6,764 nt of DNA from Chloroflexota bacterium (GTDB lineage Bacteria; Chloroflexota; Limnocylindria; QHBO01): the NCBI GenBank assembly GCA_005880165.1, contig VBJP01000099.1, positions 1 to 6,764 on the forward strand, given 5' to 3'. This document shows positions 1-5,331 of this stretch, piece after piece. The translations under genes were made by a program, and so were the position numbers. A model generated the notes under the pieces. The model saw only the letters and a program-made list of their open reading frames with translations. It was not told where the DNA came from and made no database searches. Within the stretch, counting starts at the first letter, position 1. Each line of letters opens with the position of its first letter.

Positions 1-381
1 GGGCTCCAGATTGTCGAAGGCTCGCTGCAGCTGACGGTTGGCCAGCGAACGCTCGAGATGGTCGATCGGATCGATCCAGCCGTCATGAAGGCTGACGGGT
101 GACCGTCTGCGACGAGCCGACCGCAATGCCCGGCGCACGACGTGCTGCCGAAACCATGCCGCAAACGCGCTTGGCTCACGGAGGTGCGCGAGGTCCCGCC
201 ATGCGTTGACAAGGGCATCCTGGACCACGTCGCTAGCATCGCCGGATCCACCCAGAATCAGCCGGGCGCTGCTCAGCGCTGCTGGCAGGTATGGCTCCAC
301 GAGACGGGCAAATGCCTCGGAGTCGCCGGTCTTCGCCTGAGCAACGAGCCCACCTTGGGGCGAGCCAATAATCCGCTCCAC
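1..381 (-). CDS. ECF-like sigma-70 family RNA polymerase sigma factor, C-terminus cut by window edge
   Basis: Reading right to left from 381, 127 codons stay open to the window edge. Sigma-70 region 2 is clear: GDSEAFARLVEPYLP at about residues 19-33, DASDVVQDALVNAWRDL at 48-64 (the core-binding and -10-recognition helix pattern), then LREPSAFAAWFRQHVVRRAL at 67-86 and a basic RARRRR-like stretch to residue 93. After a linker, LQRAFDNLEP at 118-127 looks like the first turn of region 4, so the -35-binding helix-turn-helix lies outside the window. The product would direct RNA polymerase to a specific promoter set. The start is taken as GTG at 381; the frame is open back only to a TAA about 14 codons upstream, and no ATG occurs in between. 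No good ribosome site precedes this GTG (a GGAAGG lies 20 bases away). The family call is firm; the regulon and any anti-sigma partner are unknown. Confidence 0.88.
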   Translation of the reverse strand, partial: MERIIGSPQGGLVAQAKTGDSEAFARLVEPYLPAALSSARLILGGSGDASDVVQDALVNAWRDLAHLREPSAFAAWFRQHVVRRALRSARRRRSPVSLHDGWIDPIDHLERSLANRQLQRAFDNLEP

Positions 382-524
382 AGCAAAGAGTGTCGCTGGT
401 ACCTTCCGGAATTCAATCCTGTGAGGGATGCGTTAAAGACTGCTGTCTATTTCGGCTCCTCAAGGGCGCCCGCCCAACAGTCCGTGCTTCTTATCGCCCA
501 ACACGGCACAGTCTTTGCCGGACG

Positions 525-598
525 TGCACCCACAGGCCGTTACCGGCCATACACAGCGCAACCTGTGTCACCTATGCACCCACGGACCGTTAGCCGGC
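525..598. repeat. Two imperfect direct repeats, period 50 bases
   Basis: TGCACCCACAGGCCGTTA at 525-542 recurs as TGCACCCACGGACCGTTA at 575-592, matching at 16 of 18 positions. Both copies are followed by CCGGC, with one extra G in the second copy. The spacing of exactly 50 bases, close to five helical turns, would place the copies on the same face of the DNA. Paired operator sites or the end of a decayed mobile element are both possible. Confidence 0.6.
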
Positions 599-704
599 TG
601 CGTACCTTGTTTCGGTGCTGTGCGCCTCGTGTGGCTACGAGATTCACGCTCAAGCGAACACCTGCCGCGCCTCGAATTCCCACAGCCGATCTCGCTAACG
701 GTCC
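584..704. repeat. 11-base perfect inverted repeat bracketing 99 bases
   Basis: GGACCGTTAGC at 584-594 is matched in inverted orientation by GCTAACGGTCC at 694-704. The bases just outside each arm start alike (ACCCAC ends at 583; ACCCGT begins at 705), which could be a degenerate short target duplication. The bracketed 99 bases carry no recognisable gene. A miniature inverted-repeat element is one reading. The left arm also overlaps the second direct repeat, so shared regulatory sites are another reading. Confidence 0.45.
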
Positions 705-716
705 ACCCGTGACCAT

Positions 717-734
717 CTGATAATGAATCATCAG
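717..734. promoter_or_regulatory. Near-palindrome, possible operator upstream of the F420 oxidoreductase gene
   Basis: CTGATAATGAATCATCAG pairs at seven of nine positions about its centre and lies 62 bases before the oxidoreductase ATG. It is strikingly AT-rich for this window. It also contains GATAAT, a five-of-six match to a sigma-70 -10 box, but no convincing -35 box lies 16-18 bases upstream. A binding site for a dimeric repressor or activator is plausible; no cognate regulator gene is visible. Confidence 0.35.
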
Positions 735-783
735 GCCCAGTGGCCTGGCGCGTGACCATCCCGCGCGGAATGGCCTGGCGGGC

Positions 784-789
784 TACGCT
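784..789 (+). promoter_or_regulatory. TANNNT -10-like box, probable leaderless start for the F420 oxidoreductase
   Basis: TACGCT ends 7 bases before the ATG at 797, and no Shine-Dalgarno sequence precedes that ATG. A TANNNT box at this distance is the usual arrangement for leaderless transcripts in high-GC Gram-positives and relatives. No clear -35 box is present. Confidence 0.45.
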
Positions 790-796
790 TCGGACC

Positions 797-1786
797 ATGA
801 CGAAGATCGGTTACGCGGCGATGCTCGAGCAGTTCCACCCCACCGAGCTCCTCGACTGGTGCGCCGAGGCCGAAGCTGCCGGGTTTAGCGCCGGGTTCAT
901 GGTCAGCGACCACTTCCACCCATGGACCCCCCACCAGGGAAACGCCGCGTTCGCCTGGTCGTTCATGGGTGCACTGGGCCAACGCACCAGCCTGCCCTTC
1001 GGCAGCGCCGTGACCTGCCCTGGATTCCGATACCACCCCGCCGTCATCGCCCACGCGGCCGCCACGCTGGGCGCCATGTATCCGGGGCGCTTCTGGCTCG
1101 GGCTCGGCGCCGGTGAGGCGCTCAACGAGCACGTGGTGGGTGGCTACTGGCCGGAGATCGGGATCCGCAGCGCGATGCTGTTCGAGGCCATCGAGGTGAT
1201 CAACAAGCTGTTCACCGGCGATGTCGTGCGGCACAAGGGCGAGCACTTCACCCTCGAGTCCGCCAGGCTCTTCACGCGGCCGCAGGACCCGGTCCCGATC
1301 TACGTCGCGACCGCCGGTCCCCTGAACGCCAAGCGCACCGGCCGCAACGCGGACGGCATGATCACCGTGGGCGCTGCCGACGAGAAGATCCAGATGCTGT
1401 GGGACCGCTTCGCGGATGGTGCCCGGGAGGCCGGCAAGGACCCGACCGGCATGCCCAAGCTGTTGCAGATCCACGTCTCGTGGGCTCCCACACGCGACGC
1501 GGCGGAGCGCAATGCCGTCAGCGAATGGCCGAACGGTGGCATGCCGTTTCCCAAGCAGGATATCCGCAACCCGGAAGACTTCGCCGCCATGGCGAAGCAG
1601 GTGAGCCCGGAGAGCTTCGTCAACCGCGTGCTGATCAGCGCGGAGGCCGACGACCACGCCGCGCATATCCAGGGCTTCGTAGACACCGGCTTCGACGAGA
1701 TCCACGTCCACAACGTGGGTCGCAACCAGTCGGAGTTCATTCGCTTCTACGGGGAGCGCGTGCTACCTCAGCTCAGGCTCGGCTGA
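797..1786 (+). CDS. LLM-class F420-dependent oxidoreductase, glucose-6-phosphate dehydrogenase-like family
   Basis: A 329-residue luciferase-like TIM-barrel enzyme, close to the usual 330-340 for the family. It opens with MTKIGYAAMLEQFHP (Glu11 matches the conserved Glu13 of mycobacterial Fgd1), then SDHFHPW at 37-43 (Asp38, His39 and Trp43 match the Fgd1 active-site trio that binds F420 and substrate). FRYHPAVIAHAAATLG follows at 77-92, then GLGAGEALNEH at 102-112, where Glu107 matches the Fgd1 catalytic acid. The family oxidises an alcohol or sugar phosphate and hands hydride to F420, making F420H2 in the cytosol. From a remembered alignment, the two Fgd1 lysines that hold the sugar phosphate seem to be missing: a GAADEK segment replaces one region and Ala the other. 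The substrate may therefore not be glucose-6-phosphate. The ATG at 797 fits the family N-terminus; 19 further in-frame codons to 740 do not. The gene probably shares a transcript with the PPOX gene 11 bases downstream. Confidence 0.9.
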   Translation: MTKIGYAAMLEQFHPTELLDWCAEAEAAGFSAGFMVSDHFHPWTPHQGNAAFAWSFMGALGQRTSLPFGSAVTCPGFRYHPAVIAHAAATLGAMYPGRFWLGLGAGEALNEHVVGGYWPEIGIRSAMLFEAIEVINKLFTGDVVRHKGEHFTLESARLFTRPQDPVPIYVATAGPLNAKRTGRNADGMITVGAADEKIQMLWDRFADGAREAGKDPTGMPKLLQIHVSWAPTRDAAERNAVSEWPNGGMPFPKQDIRNPEDFAAMAKQVSPESFVNRVLISAEADDHAAHIQGFVDTGFDEIHVHNVGRNQSEFIRFYGERVLPQLRLG

Positions 1787-1797
1787 GCGCGGGACCG

Positions 1798-2220
1798 ATG
1801 CCCACGCTGGCGCCGGAAGAGGCGCGCCGGCGCTTCGCGAGCGCCACCGTCGCCTACCTGGCCACCCTGCGCGCGGATGGCACCGCGGCCCTCGTGCCCA
1901 TCGTGTTCGAGGTCATCGGCGACCGCGTGGTGTCTCTGATCGATCCCAAGCCCAAGCGGACGCCCGAGCTGGCCCGACTGCGGCACATCGCCCGCGATCC
2001 GCGGGTCGCGCTCCTCGTCGATCACTACGAGGACGACTGGGAGCTTCTCTGGTGGGCGCGCGCGGAGGGTGTCGCGCGAGTGGTCGGTGAAGGCCCGGAG
2101 CGCGAGGAGGCCATGAGACGCCTCCGTTCGAAGTACCCGCAATACGAGGCGCTCGACGATCCTTTCGGCGATGCGATCGTCGTCCAGGTCGCGCGCTGGA
2201 GCGGATGGAGCGCGAGCTAG
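1798..2220 (+). CDS. PPOX-class probable F420-dependent protein, Rv0121-like
   Basis: A 140-residue split-barrel flavin/F420-binding protein. It begins MPTLAPEEARRRFASATVA, then the strand pair VAYLATLRADGTAALVPIVF at about 18-37. DPKPKRTPELARLRHIARDP at about 49-68 holds the family's KPK phosphate-contacting stretch, followed by VALLVDHYEDDWELLWWARA and the C-terminal QVARWSGW box. This motif order is the hallmark of the mycobacterial Rv0121 subfamily, whose members are thought to use F420H2 to reduce unsaturated or quinone-like substrates. The true substrate is unknown, and FMN or haem binding cannot be excluded. It follows the oxidoreductase gene by 11 bases on the same strand, so co-transcription is likely; an enzyme making F420H2 next to one that may consume it is a sensible pair. 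No strong ribosome site precedes the ATG (only GCGGGA very close to it). Confidence 0.87.
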   Translation: MPTLAPEEARRRFASATVAYLATLRADGTAALVPIVFEVIGDRVVSLIDPKPKRTPELARLRHIARDPRVALLVDHYEDDWELLWWARAEGVARVVGEGPEREEAMRRLRSKYPQYEALDDPFGDAIVVQVARWSGWSAS

Positions 2221-2231
2221 CGGCTACTCGG
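2213..2231. repeat. Short inverted repeat spanning the convergent stop codons
   Basis: CGAG, one extra C, then TAG are mirrored by CTA and CTCG around a CGG loop. The TAG arm is the stop of the plus-strand PPOX gene and the CTA arm is the stop of the minus-strand PPOX gene. The stem is only seven pairs with a bulge and has no T-run on either strand, so it is at best a weak bidirectional terminator. Confidence 0.25.
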
Positions 2232-2643
2232 CGTAATCCCAGATCCGCAGGTGCCCCGGCTCGAGGCGAATGACCGGCCCCTCGTCGGGCATCGAGTCCG
2301 CGAAGGCATCGGCCTCGGCGGCATCGGTCATGTAGCGGTGGCTGGTTCGCCGCACGAGCTCGCGATAGCCGCTGTGCTGCACCTGGGCCTCGCCGCGCAT
2401 CTCGACGCCACGGTAGGGGTCTGCGCTCTCGCACACCACCAGCGAGATGTGCGGGTCGCGCTCGATGAGCCGCAGCTTGCCCTGGCCCTCCAGCGAGACC
2501 CAGACGTTGAAGCCACCGTCCCGAAACTCGTGCCAGACCGGCGACAGCAGAATGCTGCCGTCAGACCGATGGAGCCCCAGCACCGCGACCAGCGGCAGCT
2601 CCAGCAGGTCCCCGATGTCGTCCAGGGTCAGGTTGCGTCGCAT
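2224..2643 (-). CDS. PPOX-class F420/flavin-dependent protein, Rv1155-like
   Basis: A 139-residue split-barrel protein of the pyridoxamine-phosphate-oxidase fold. It starts MRRNLTLDDIGDLLELPLVA, a short helix leading into the first strand. It continues LGLHRSDGSILLSPVWHEF at about 22-40, KLRLIERDPHISLVVCES at about 56-73 and DPYRGVEMRGEAQV at about 75-88. The order 'S-P-V-W', 'R-x-x-x-I-x-R-D-P-x-x-S-L' and 'P-Y-R-x-V-x-x-R-G-x-A' is typical of Rv1155-type proteins, some of which bind F420. This subfamily differs from its convergent neighbour, so the two are not a recent tandem duplication. The end (LEPGHLRIWDYAE) is a complete C-terminus. The start codon is only 17 bases from that of the divergent DinB-like gene. 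Cofactor preference and substrate are not readable from the sequence. Confidence 0.85.
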   Translation of the reverse strand: MRRNLTLDDIGDLLELPLVAVLGLHRSDGSILLSPVWHEFRDGGFNVWVSLEGQGKLRLIERDPHISLVVCESADPYRGVEMRGEAQVQHSGYRELVRRTSHRYMTDAAEADAFADSMPDEGPVIRLEPGHLRIWDYAE

Positions 2644-2648
2644 GCTGC

Positions 2649-2654
2649 TATGGT
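2649..2654 (+). promoter_or_regulatory. Extended -10 box, probable leaderless start for the DinB-like gene
   Basis: TATGGT preceded by TGC gives an extended -10 (TGnTATGGT) that ends 6 bases before the ATG at 2661. No Shine-Dalgarno sequence fits in the 17-base gap, and no -35 box is evident at 16-18 bases. Transcription would begin at or just before the ATG. Confidence 0.5.
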
Positions 2655-2660
2655 CGCCGA

Positions 2661-3179
2661 ATGCCGAGATCGCCGCTGGCCGACGCCTTCGCTCACCACG
2701 TTTGGGCGACCCTCTCGCTGATCGACACCTGTGAGGTCATCACCGACGAGCAGCTCCAGGCCAGCGCTCCGGGCGTGTATGGCTCGATCATCGACACGCT
2801 CCGCCACATCGTCGCGAGCGACCGGGGCTACCTTGCCGTCGTGTCCGGCGGCCGCGTGGAGCGCATGGACGACGAGCGCCTAACCCTCGCAGCCGCTCGA
2901 TCGGTCATGGAGCTGGACGGCGAGGAGTGGGCTCGCGTTCTCGCGGAGCTCGACGATCCGGAGCGCATCGTTGTCCGTCAGCGTCCCGACGGCTCCGCGA
3001 ACCGCTCCCCGGCCGGGATTCGCCTCGCCCAGGCGCTGCACCATGGCACCGATCACCGCAGCCAGATCTGCACGATCCTCACGACCCTCGGGATCGAGCC
3101 GCCCGACATCGATGTCTGGGAGTTCGGCGTCCAGCACGGGCGGGTGCAGGAGGTTGCGGCGCCAGCGACCAAGGCCTGA
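2661..3179 (+). CDS. DinB family protein (metal-binding four-helix bundle)
   Basis: A 172-residue protein with the DinB/YfiT metal-binding pattern. A first helix runs from LADAFAHHVWATLSLIDTC (residues 6-24), then GSIIDTLRHIVASDRGYL (41-58), where His49 is the first ligand. A later helix LAQALHHGTDHRSQICTIL (122-140) has the HxxxH pair His128 and His132. Three histidines in this arrangement bind a divalent metal (usually nickel or zinc) in known DinB proteins. Some relatives are thiol-dependent transferases using bacillithiol or mycothiol; many have no known reaction. The tail after residue 150 (DIDVWEFGVQHGRVQEV) is like that of uncharacterised DinB-like proteins in high-GC bacteria. The 'DinB' name reflects fold and is unrelated to DNA polymerase IV. 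It is divergent from the second PPOX gene and convergent with the thiolase gene. Confidence 0.85.
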   Translation: MPRSPLADAFAHHVWATLSLIDTCEVITDEQLQASAPGVYGSIIDTLRHIVASDRGYLAVVSGGRVERMDDERLTLAAARSVMELDGEEWARVLAELDDPERIVVRQRPDGSANRSPAGIRLAQALHHGTDHRSQICTILTTLGIEPPDIDVWEFGVQHGRVQEVAAPATKA

Positions 3180-3228
3180 CCAGCGAATCCGTTTGGCGAC
3201 CGACATTGTTGTTGAGGGGCGCCGGGAG

Positions 3229-4428
3229 CTACTCGAGCGACTCCCAGACGGTGGCGATCCCCTGGCCCACGCCGATGCACATCGTGGCGAGGCCGTATCG
3301 AGACCCGCGACGGCGCATTTCGTGGGCAAGCGTGGCGACCAGGCGAGCACCCGAGGCTCCCAACGGATGACCGATGGCGATGGCCCCGCCGTTGATGTTG
3401 ACCTTGTCGGGGTCGAGACCCAGCTCGCGCATGCACGGGATCGCCTGCGCCGCGAATGCCTCATTGAGCTCCACGAGATCGAGATCCTCGGCGCGCAGCT
3501 CGGCGCGCTCGAGCGCCTTGCGCGAGGCCGGAATCGGCCCCAGTCCCATGGTCGCGGGGTCCACGCCGGCCACCGCGCTGGAGAGCATCCGGGCGATCGG
3601 GCGCCAACCGAGGTCCCGAGCGCGCGCCTCCGACGTCACGAGCACCGCCGCGGCGCCATCGTTGATGCCGGATGAGTTGCCAGCGGTCACCGAGCCGGAG
3701 GCATATCTCTTGAAGGCGGGCTTCAGGGTCGCCAGCTTCTCGAGGGTGGTGTCGGGGCGCGGCGGCTCATCCACCGCCACGTCCACGGCAGGCCCACTCG
3801 TTGACGCGGGTGTCGAGATGGGGACGACCTCATCGGCGAACCGACCCGCCTCCTGCGCTTCCGCCCAGCGCTGCTGCGAGGCCAGCGCGAAGGCGTCCTG
3901 CTCCTCGCGGCTCACGCCGCAGCGCTCGACGACGTTCTCTGCCGTCTCGCCCATCGAGTAGGGGTAGTACGCGTCCGCCAGGCGCGGGTTGGTGAACCGC
4001 CAGCCCAGCGTCGTGTCGTACAGCGTCTGCTCGCCACGCGGGAAGGCCACGGATGGCTTGGCGGCCACAAACGGGGCCCGGGTCATTGACTCAACGCCAC
4101 CAGCAATGAACAGATCGCCGTCTCCCGCGACGATCGCGTGCGCGGCGTTGACGACGGCATTCATGCCTGAGCCGCACAGGCGGTTCACGGTCGCACCCGG
4201 CACCTCGACCGGCAGGCCCGCCAGCAGGGCGGCCATCCGGCCCACGTTACGGTTGTCCTCGCCCGCCTGGTTGGCGGCGCCGAGCACCACGTCATCGATG
4301 GAGGCAGGATCCACCCCGTGTCGCTCGACGATGGCTCGCACCACGTGCGCCGCCAGGTCGTCGGGCCGCACGCCCGCCAGGACGCCGCCGTAGCGGCCGA
4401 ACGGGGTGCGCAGGCCGTCGACGACCAC
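3229..4428 (-). CDS. Acetyl-CoA C-acyltransferase (thiolase), beta-ketoadipyl-CoA thiolase-like
   Basis: With a GTG start at 4428 this is a 399-residue thiolase, the usual length. It opens with the family signature VVDGLRTPFGRYGG. The acylated cysteine is Cys85 in NRLCGSGMNAV, GGVESMTRAPF follows, and the active-site set is completed by Asn322 in NEAFA, His354 in GHPLGASGAR and Cys384 in MCIGVGQG. All catalytic residues are present. It should cleave a 3-oxoacyl-CoA with CoA, or condense two acetyl-CoA. The stretch ANQAGEDNRNVGRMAALLAG resembles PcaF/PaaJ-type thiolases that split 3-oxoadipyl-CoA. Alternative start: CTG at 4467 overlaps the stop of the upstream DUF308 gene (CTGA), has GAGGGA 7 bases before it and adds 13 residues, whereas the GTG has no ribosome site. 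The frame is open much further upstream, but that part overlaps the DUF308 gene and is not thiolase-like. Confidence 0.93.
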   Translation of the reverse strand: MVVDGLRTPFGRYGGVLAGVRPDDLAAHVVRAIVERHGVDPASIDDVVLGAANQAGEDNRNVGRMAALLAGLPVEVPGATVNRLCGSGMNAVVNAAHAIVAGDGDLFIAGGVESMTRAPFVAAKPSVAFPRGEQTLYDTTLGWRFTNPRLADAYYPYSMGETAENVVERCGVSREEQDAFALASQQRWAEAQEAGRFADEVVPISTPASTSGPAVDVAVDEPPRPDTTLEKLATLKPAFKRYASGSVTAGNSSGINDGAAAVLVTSEARARDLGWRPIARMLSSAVAGVDPATMGLGPIPASRKALERAELRAEDLDLVELNEAFAAQAIPCMRELGLDPDKVNINGGAIAIGHPLGASGARLVATLAHEMRRRGSRYGLATMCIGVGQGIATVWESLE

Positions 4429-4463
4429 CGGGGTTCGACGGGGATCGGAGGACTGGGGAGAGC

Positions 4464-5060
4464 TCAGGGCCGCATCCCTCGCTCGACGTACTCGTTCTGA
4501 CGCGTCGCCTGCTCGTAGATGCCGCGCAGCCGCCAGCCCAGGGCGATGAGCGTGACACCGAAGGCGAGCGCGAACACGGCGATGAGCCACAGCACGCTCA
4601 GGATGCCGGCCCCGGGGAAGATGATGACGTAGAGGCCGAAAAGGGCGGAGATCACCCCGGCGATGGCCAGGAACAGCTCGCCTTTGATGTGCTCTCGCAG
4701 GCGGATGGCGGTCCAGATCTCGAAGACGCCGGTGAGGATCGCCCATGCCCCCACCAGGAGCACCAGCACGAAGGCGGTAATGACCGGCCACACAATCGCC
4801 AGGAACCCGGCGACCAGCCCGGCAATCCCCTGGAGCAGGGAAACCCACCAGCCTCCTGATCCCCGCGCGCTCCACGCGCCTGTGAGTCCCGTGACTCCAT
4901 CCATGATCAGCCAGAAGCCGAAGAGCGTCGCCAAGCCGATGATCGCAAGCGGCGGGAAGAACAGGCAGACGAGCCCGAACAGGATCGCGATGACCCCACG
5001 CAGGATGAAGGTCCACCACGCGCGAGCCATGACGATGGCCAGCGTGACGTTCATTCGCAT
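4464..5060 (-). CDS. HdeD/DUF308 family six-helix membrane protein
   Basis: A 198-residue protein with six hydrophobic helices, roughly at residues 17-35, 38-58, 73-91, 94-116, 127-148 and 152-175, and a short polar C-terminal tail. It shows a threefold internal repeat: RGVIAILFGLVCLFFPP (21-37), QGIAGLVAGFLAIVWP (77-92) and AGVISALFGLYVIIFP (134-149). Each is a Gly-rich helix ending in Pro and followed by a second helix. This is the DUF308/HdeD pattern. Escherichia coli HdeD is linked to acid resistance at high cell density, but the biochemical role of the family is unknown. The ATG at 5060 has GGAG 8 bases upstream; ATG at 5054 is an alternative. It follows the DUF2277 gene by 31 bases and precedes the thiolase closely, so it sits inside an operon of acyl-CoA enzymes. 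Confidence 0.9.
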   Translation of the reverse strand: MRMNVTLAIVMARAWWTFILRGVIAILFGLVCLFFPPLAIIGLATLFGFWLIMDGVTGLTGAWSARGSGGWWVSLLQGIAGLVAGFLAIVWPVITAFVLVLLVGAWAILTGVFEIWTAIRLREHIKGELFLAIAGVISALFGLYVIIFPGAGILSVLWLIAVFALAFGVTLIALGWRLRGIYEQATRQNEYVERGMRP

Positions 5061-5079
5061 CCTGTTGTCTCCGAAGGCT

Positions 5080-5092
5080 GGGCCGTTGGCCC
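5080..5092. repeat. Small hairpin at the end of the DUF2277 gene
   Basis: GGGCC and GGCCC surround a GTT loop; the arm at 5088-5092 reaches into the stop codon of the DUF2277 gene. With a five-pair stem and no T-run it is not a convincing intrinsic terminator. It could slow polymerase or stabilise an RNA end within the operon. Confidence 0.3.
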
Positions 5093-5325
5093 TATGCCGA
5101 CCCCATGACCGGATGGCGGGCCGGGTGGGTTGCGGTCACGGCGTCGAGAAGCCGCTGGGAAGCGGCCGCGATCTCCTCGACCGCGGCGTTGAAGGCGGGC
5201 TCGTTGGCCGCCGCGGGCCGCCGGTAGCCGCTCACCTTGCGGACGTATTGGAGGGCTGCGGCGCGCACCTCGTCGGGCTCGGCCGGAACGTCGAGGACGC
5301 GAAGGGTCTTGATGCTGCGACACAT
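5092..5325 (-). CDS. DUF2277 family small protein
   Basis: A complete 77-residue protein of the DUF2277 family, which has no assigned function. The family signature is near the N-terminus: MCRSIKTLR at 1-9, then AALQYVRKVSGYRRP at 23-37 and a helix AFNAAVEEIAAASQRLLDAV at about 44-63. The invariant Cys2 directly after the initiator Met, the CRSIKTL start and the YVRKVSGYR core are all intact. In my recollection the family occurs widely in high-GC soil bacteria and resembles small DNA- or protein-binding helical proteins, but I cannot assign a role. The gene lies 9 bases after the HAD phosphatase stop on the same strand. It has no Shine-Dalgarno sequence but does have a TANNNT box. Confidence 0.85.
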   Translation of the reverse strand: MCRSIKTLRVLDVPAEPDEVRAAALQYVRKVSGYRRPAAANEPAFNAAVEEIAAASQRLLDAVTATHPARHPVMGSA

Positions 5326-5331
5326 GTGCGC

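Larger units (their letters stand above)
382..796. other. Gene-free stretch between the divergent sigma factor and oxidoreductase genes
   Basis: About 415 bases with no gene I can support. GC is visibly lower than in the flanking genes (35 of 60 bases at 421-480). Open frames in this stretch have no recognisable motif. It must hold the promoters for both divergent neighbours. It contains a 50-base-period imperfect direct repeat, an 11-base inverted repeat, a near-palindrome at 717-734 and two short direct repeats just before the oxidoreductase gene (GTGACCATC at 710-718 and 753-761; TGGCCTGGCG at about 741-750 and 771-780). It could be a regulatory region or a worn-down remnant of a mobile element; neither is proven. 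Confidence 0.6.

Noticed and set aside
615..698. A 27-codon frame with CASCGYE, resembling a zinc ribbon
   Set aside because: Only one CxxC pair plus a lone Cys, a GTG start with no ribosome site, and it overlaps the inverted repeat; too short and incomplete to support.
142..720. Plus-strand open frame of 192 codons across the sigma factor gene and the non-coding stretch
   Set aside because: Its first part is antisense to a clear sigma-70 region 2; the rest has no domain-like pattern and is Arg/Pro-rich, as expected by chance in GC-rich DNA.
731..1711. Long minus-strand open frame opposite the F420 oxidoreductase
   Set aside because: It is exactly antisense to a gene with all family motifs and reads as low-complexity Gly/Arg/Val/His sequence, typical of GC-rich antisense frames.
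3180..3228. Intrinsic terminator between the convergent DinB-like and thiolase genes
   Set aside because: The 49-base gap holds only a short GGCGCC palindrome and no stem followed by a T-run on either strand.
2971..3675. Plus-strand frame bridging the DinB-like and thiolase genes
   Set aside because: It overlaps the end of the DinB-like gene out of frame and is antisense to the thiolase C-terminus; no recognisable motif.
4468..5019. Extension of the thiolase frame upstream through the DUF308 gene
   Set aside because: The added residues are Arg/Ala-rich without thiolase features, while the overlapping frame encodes a convincing six-helix protein.
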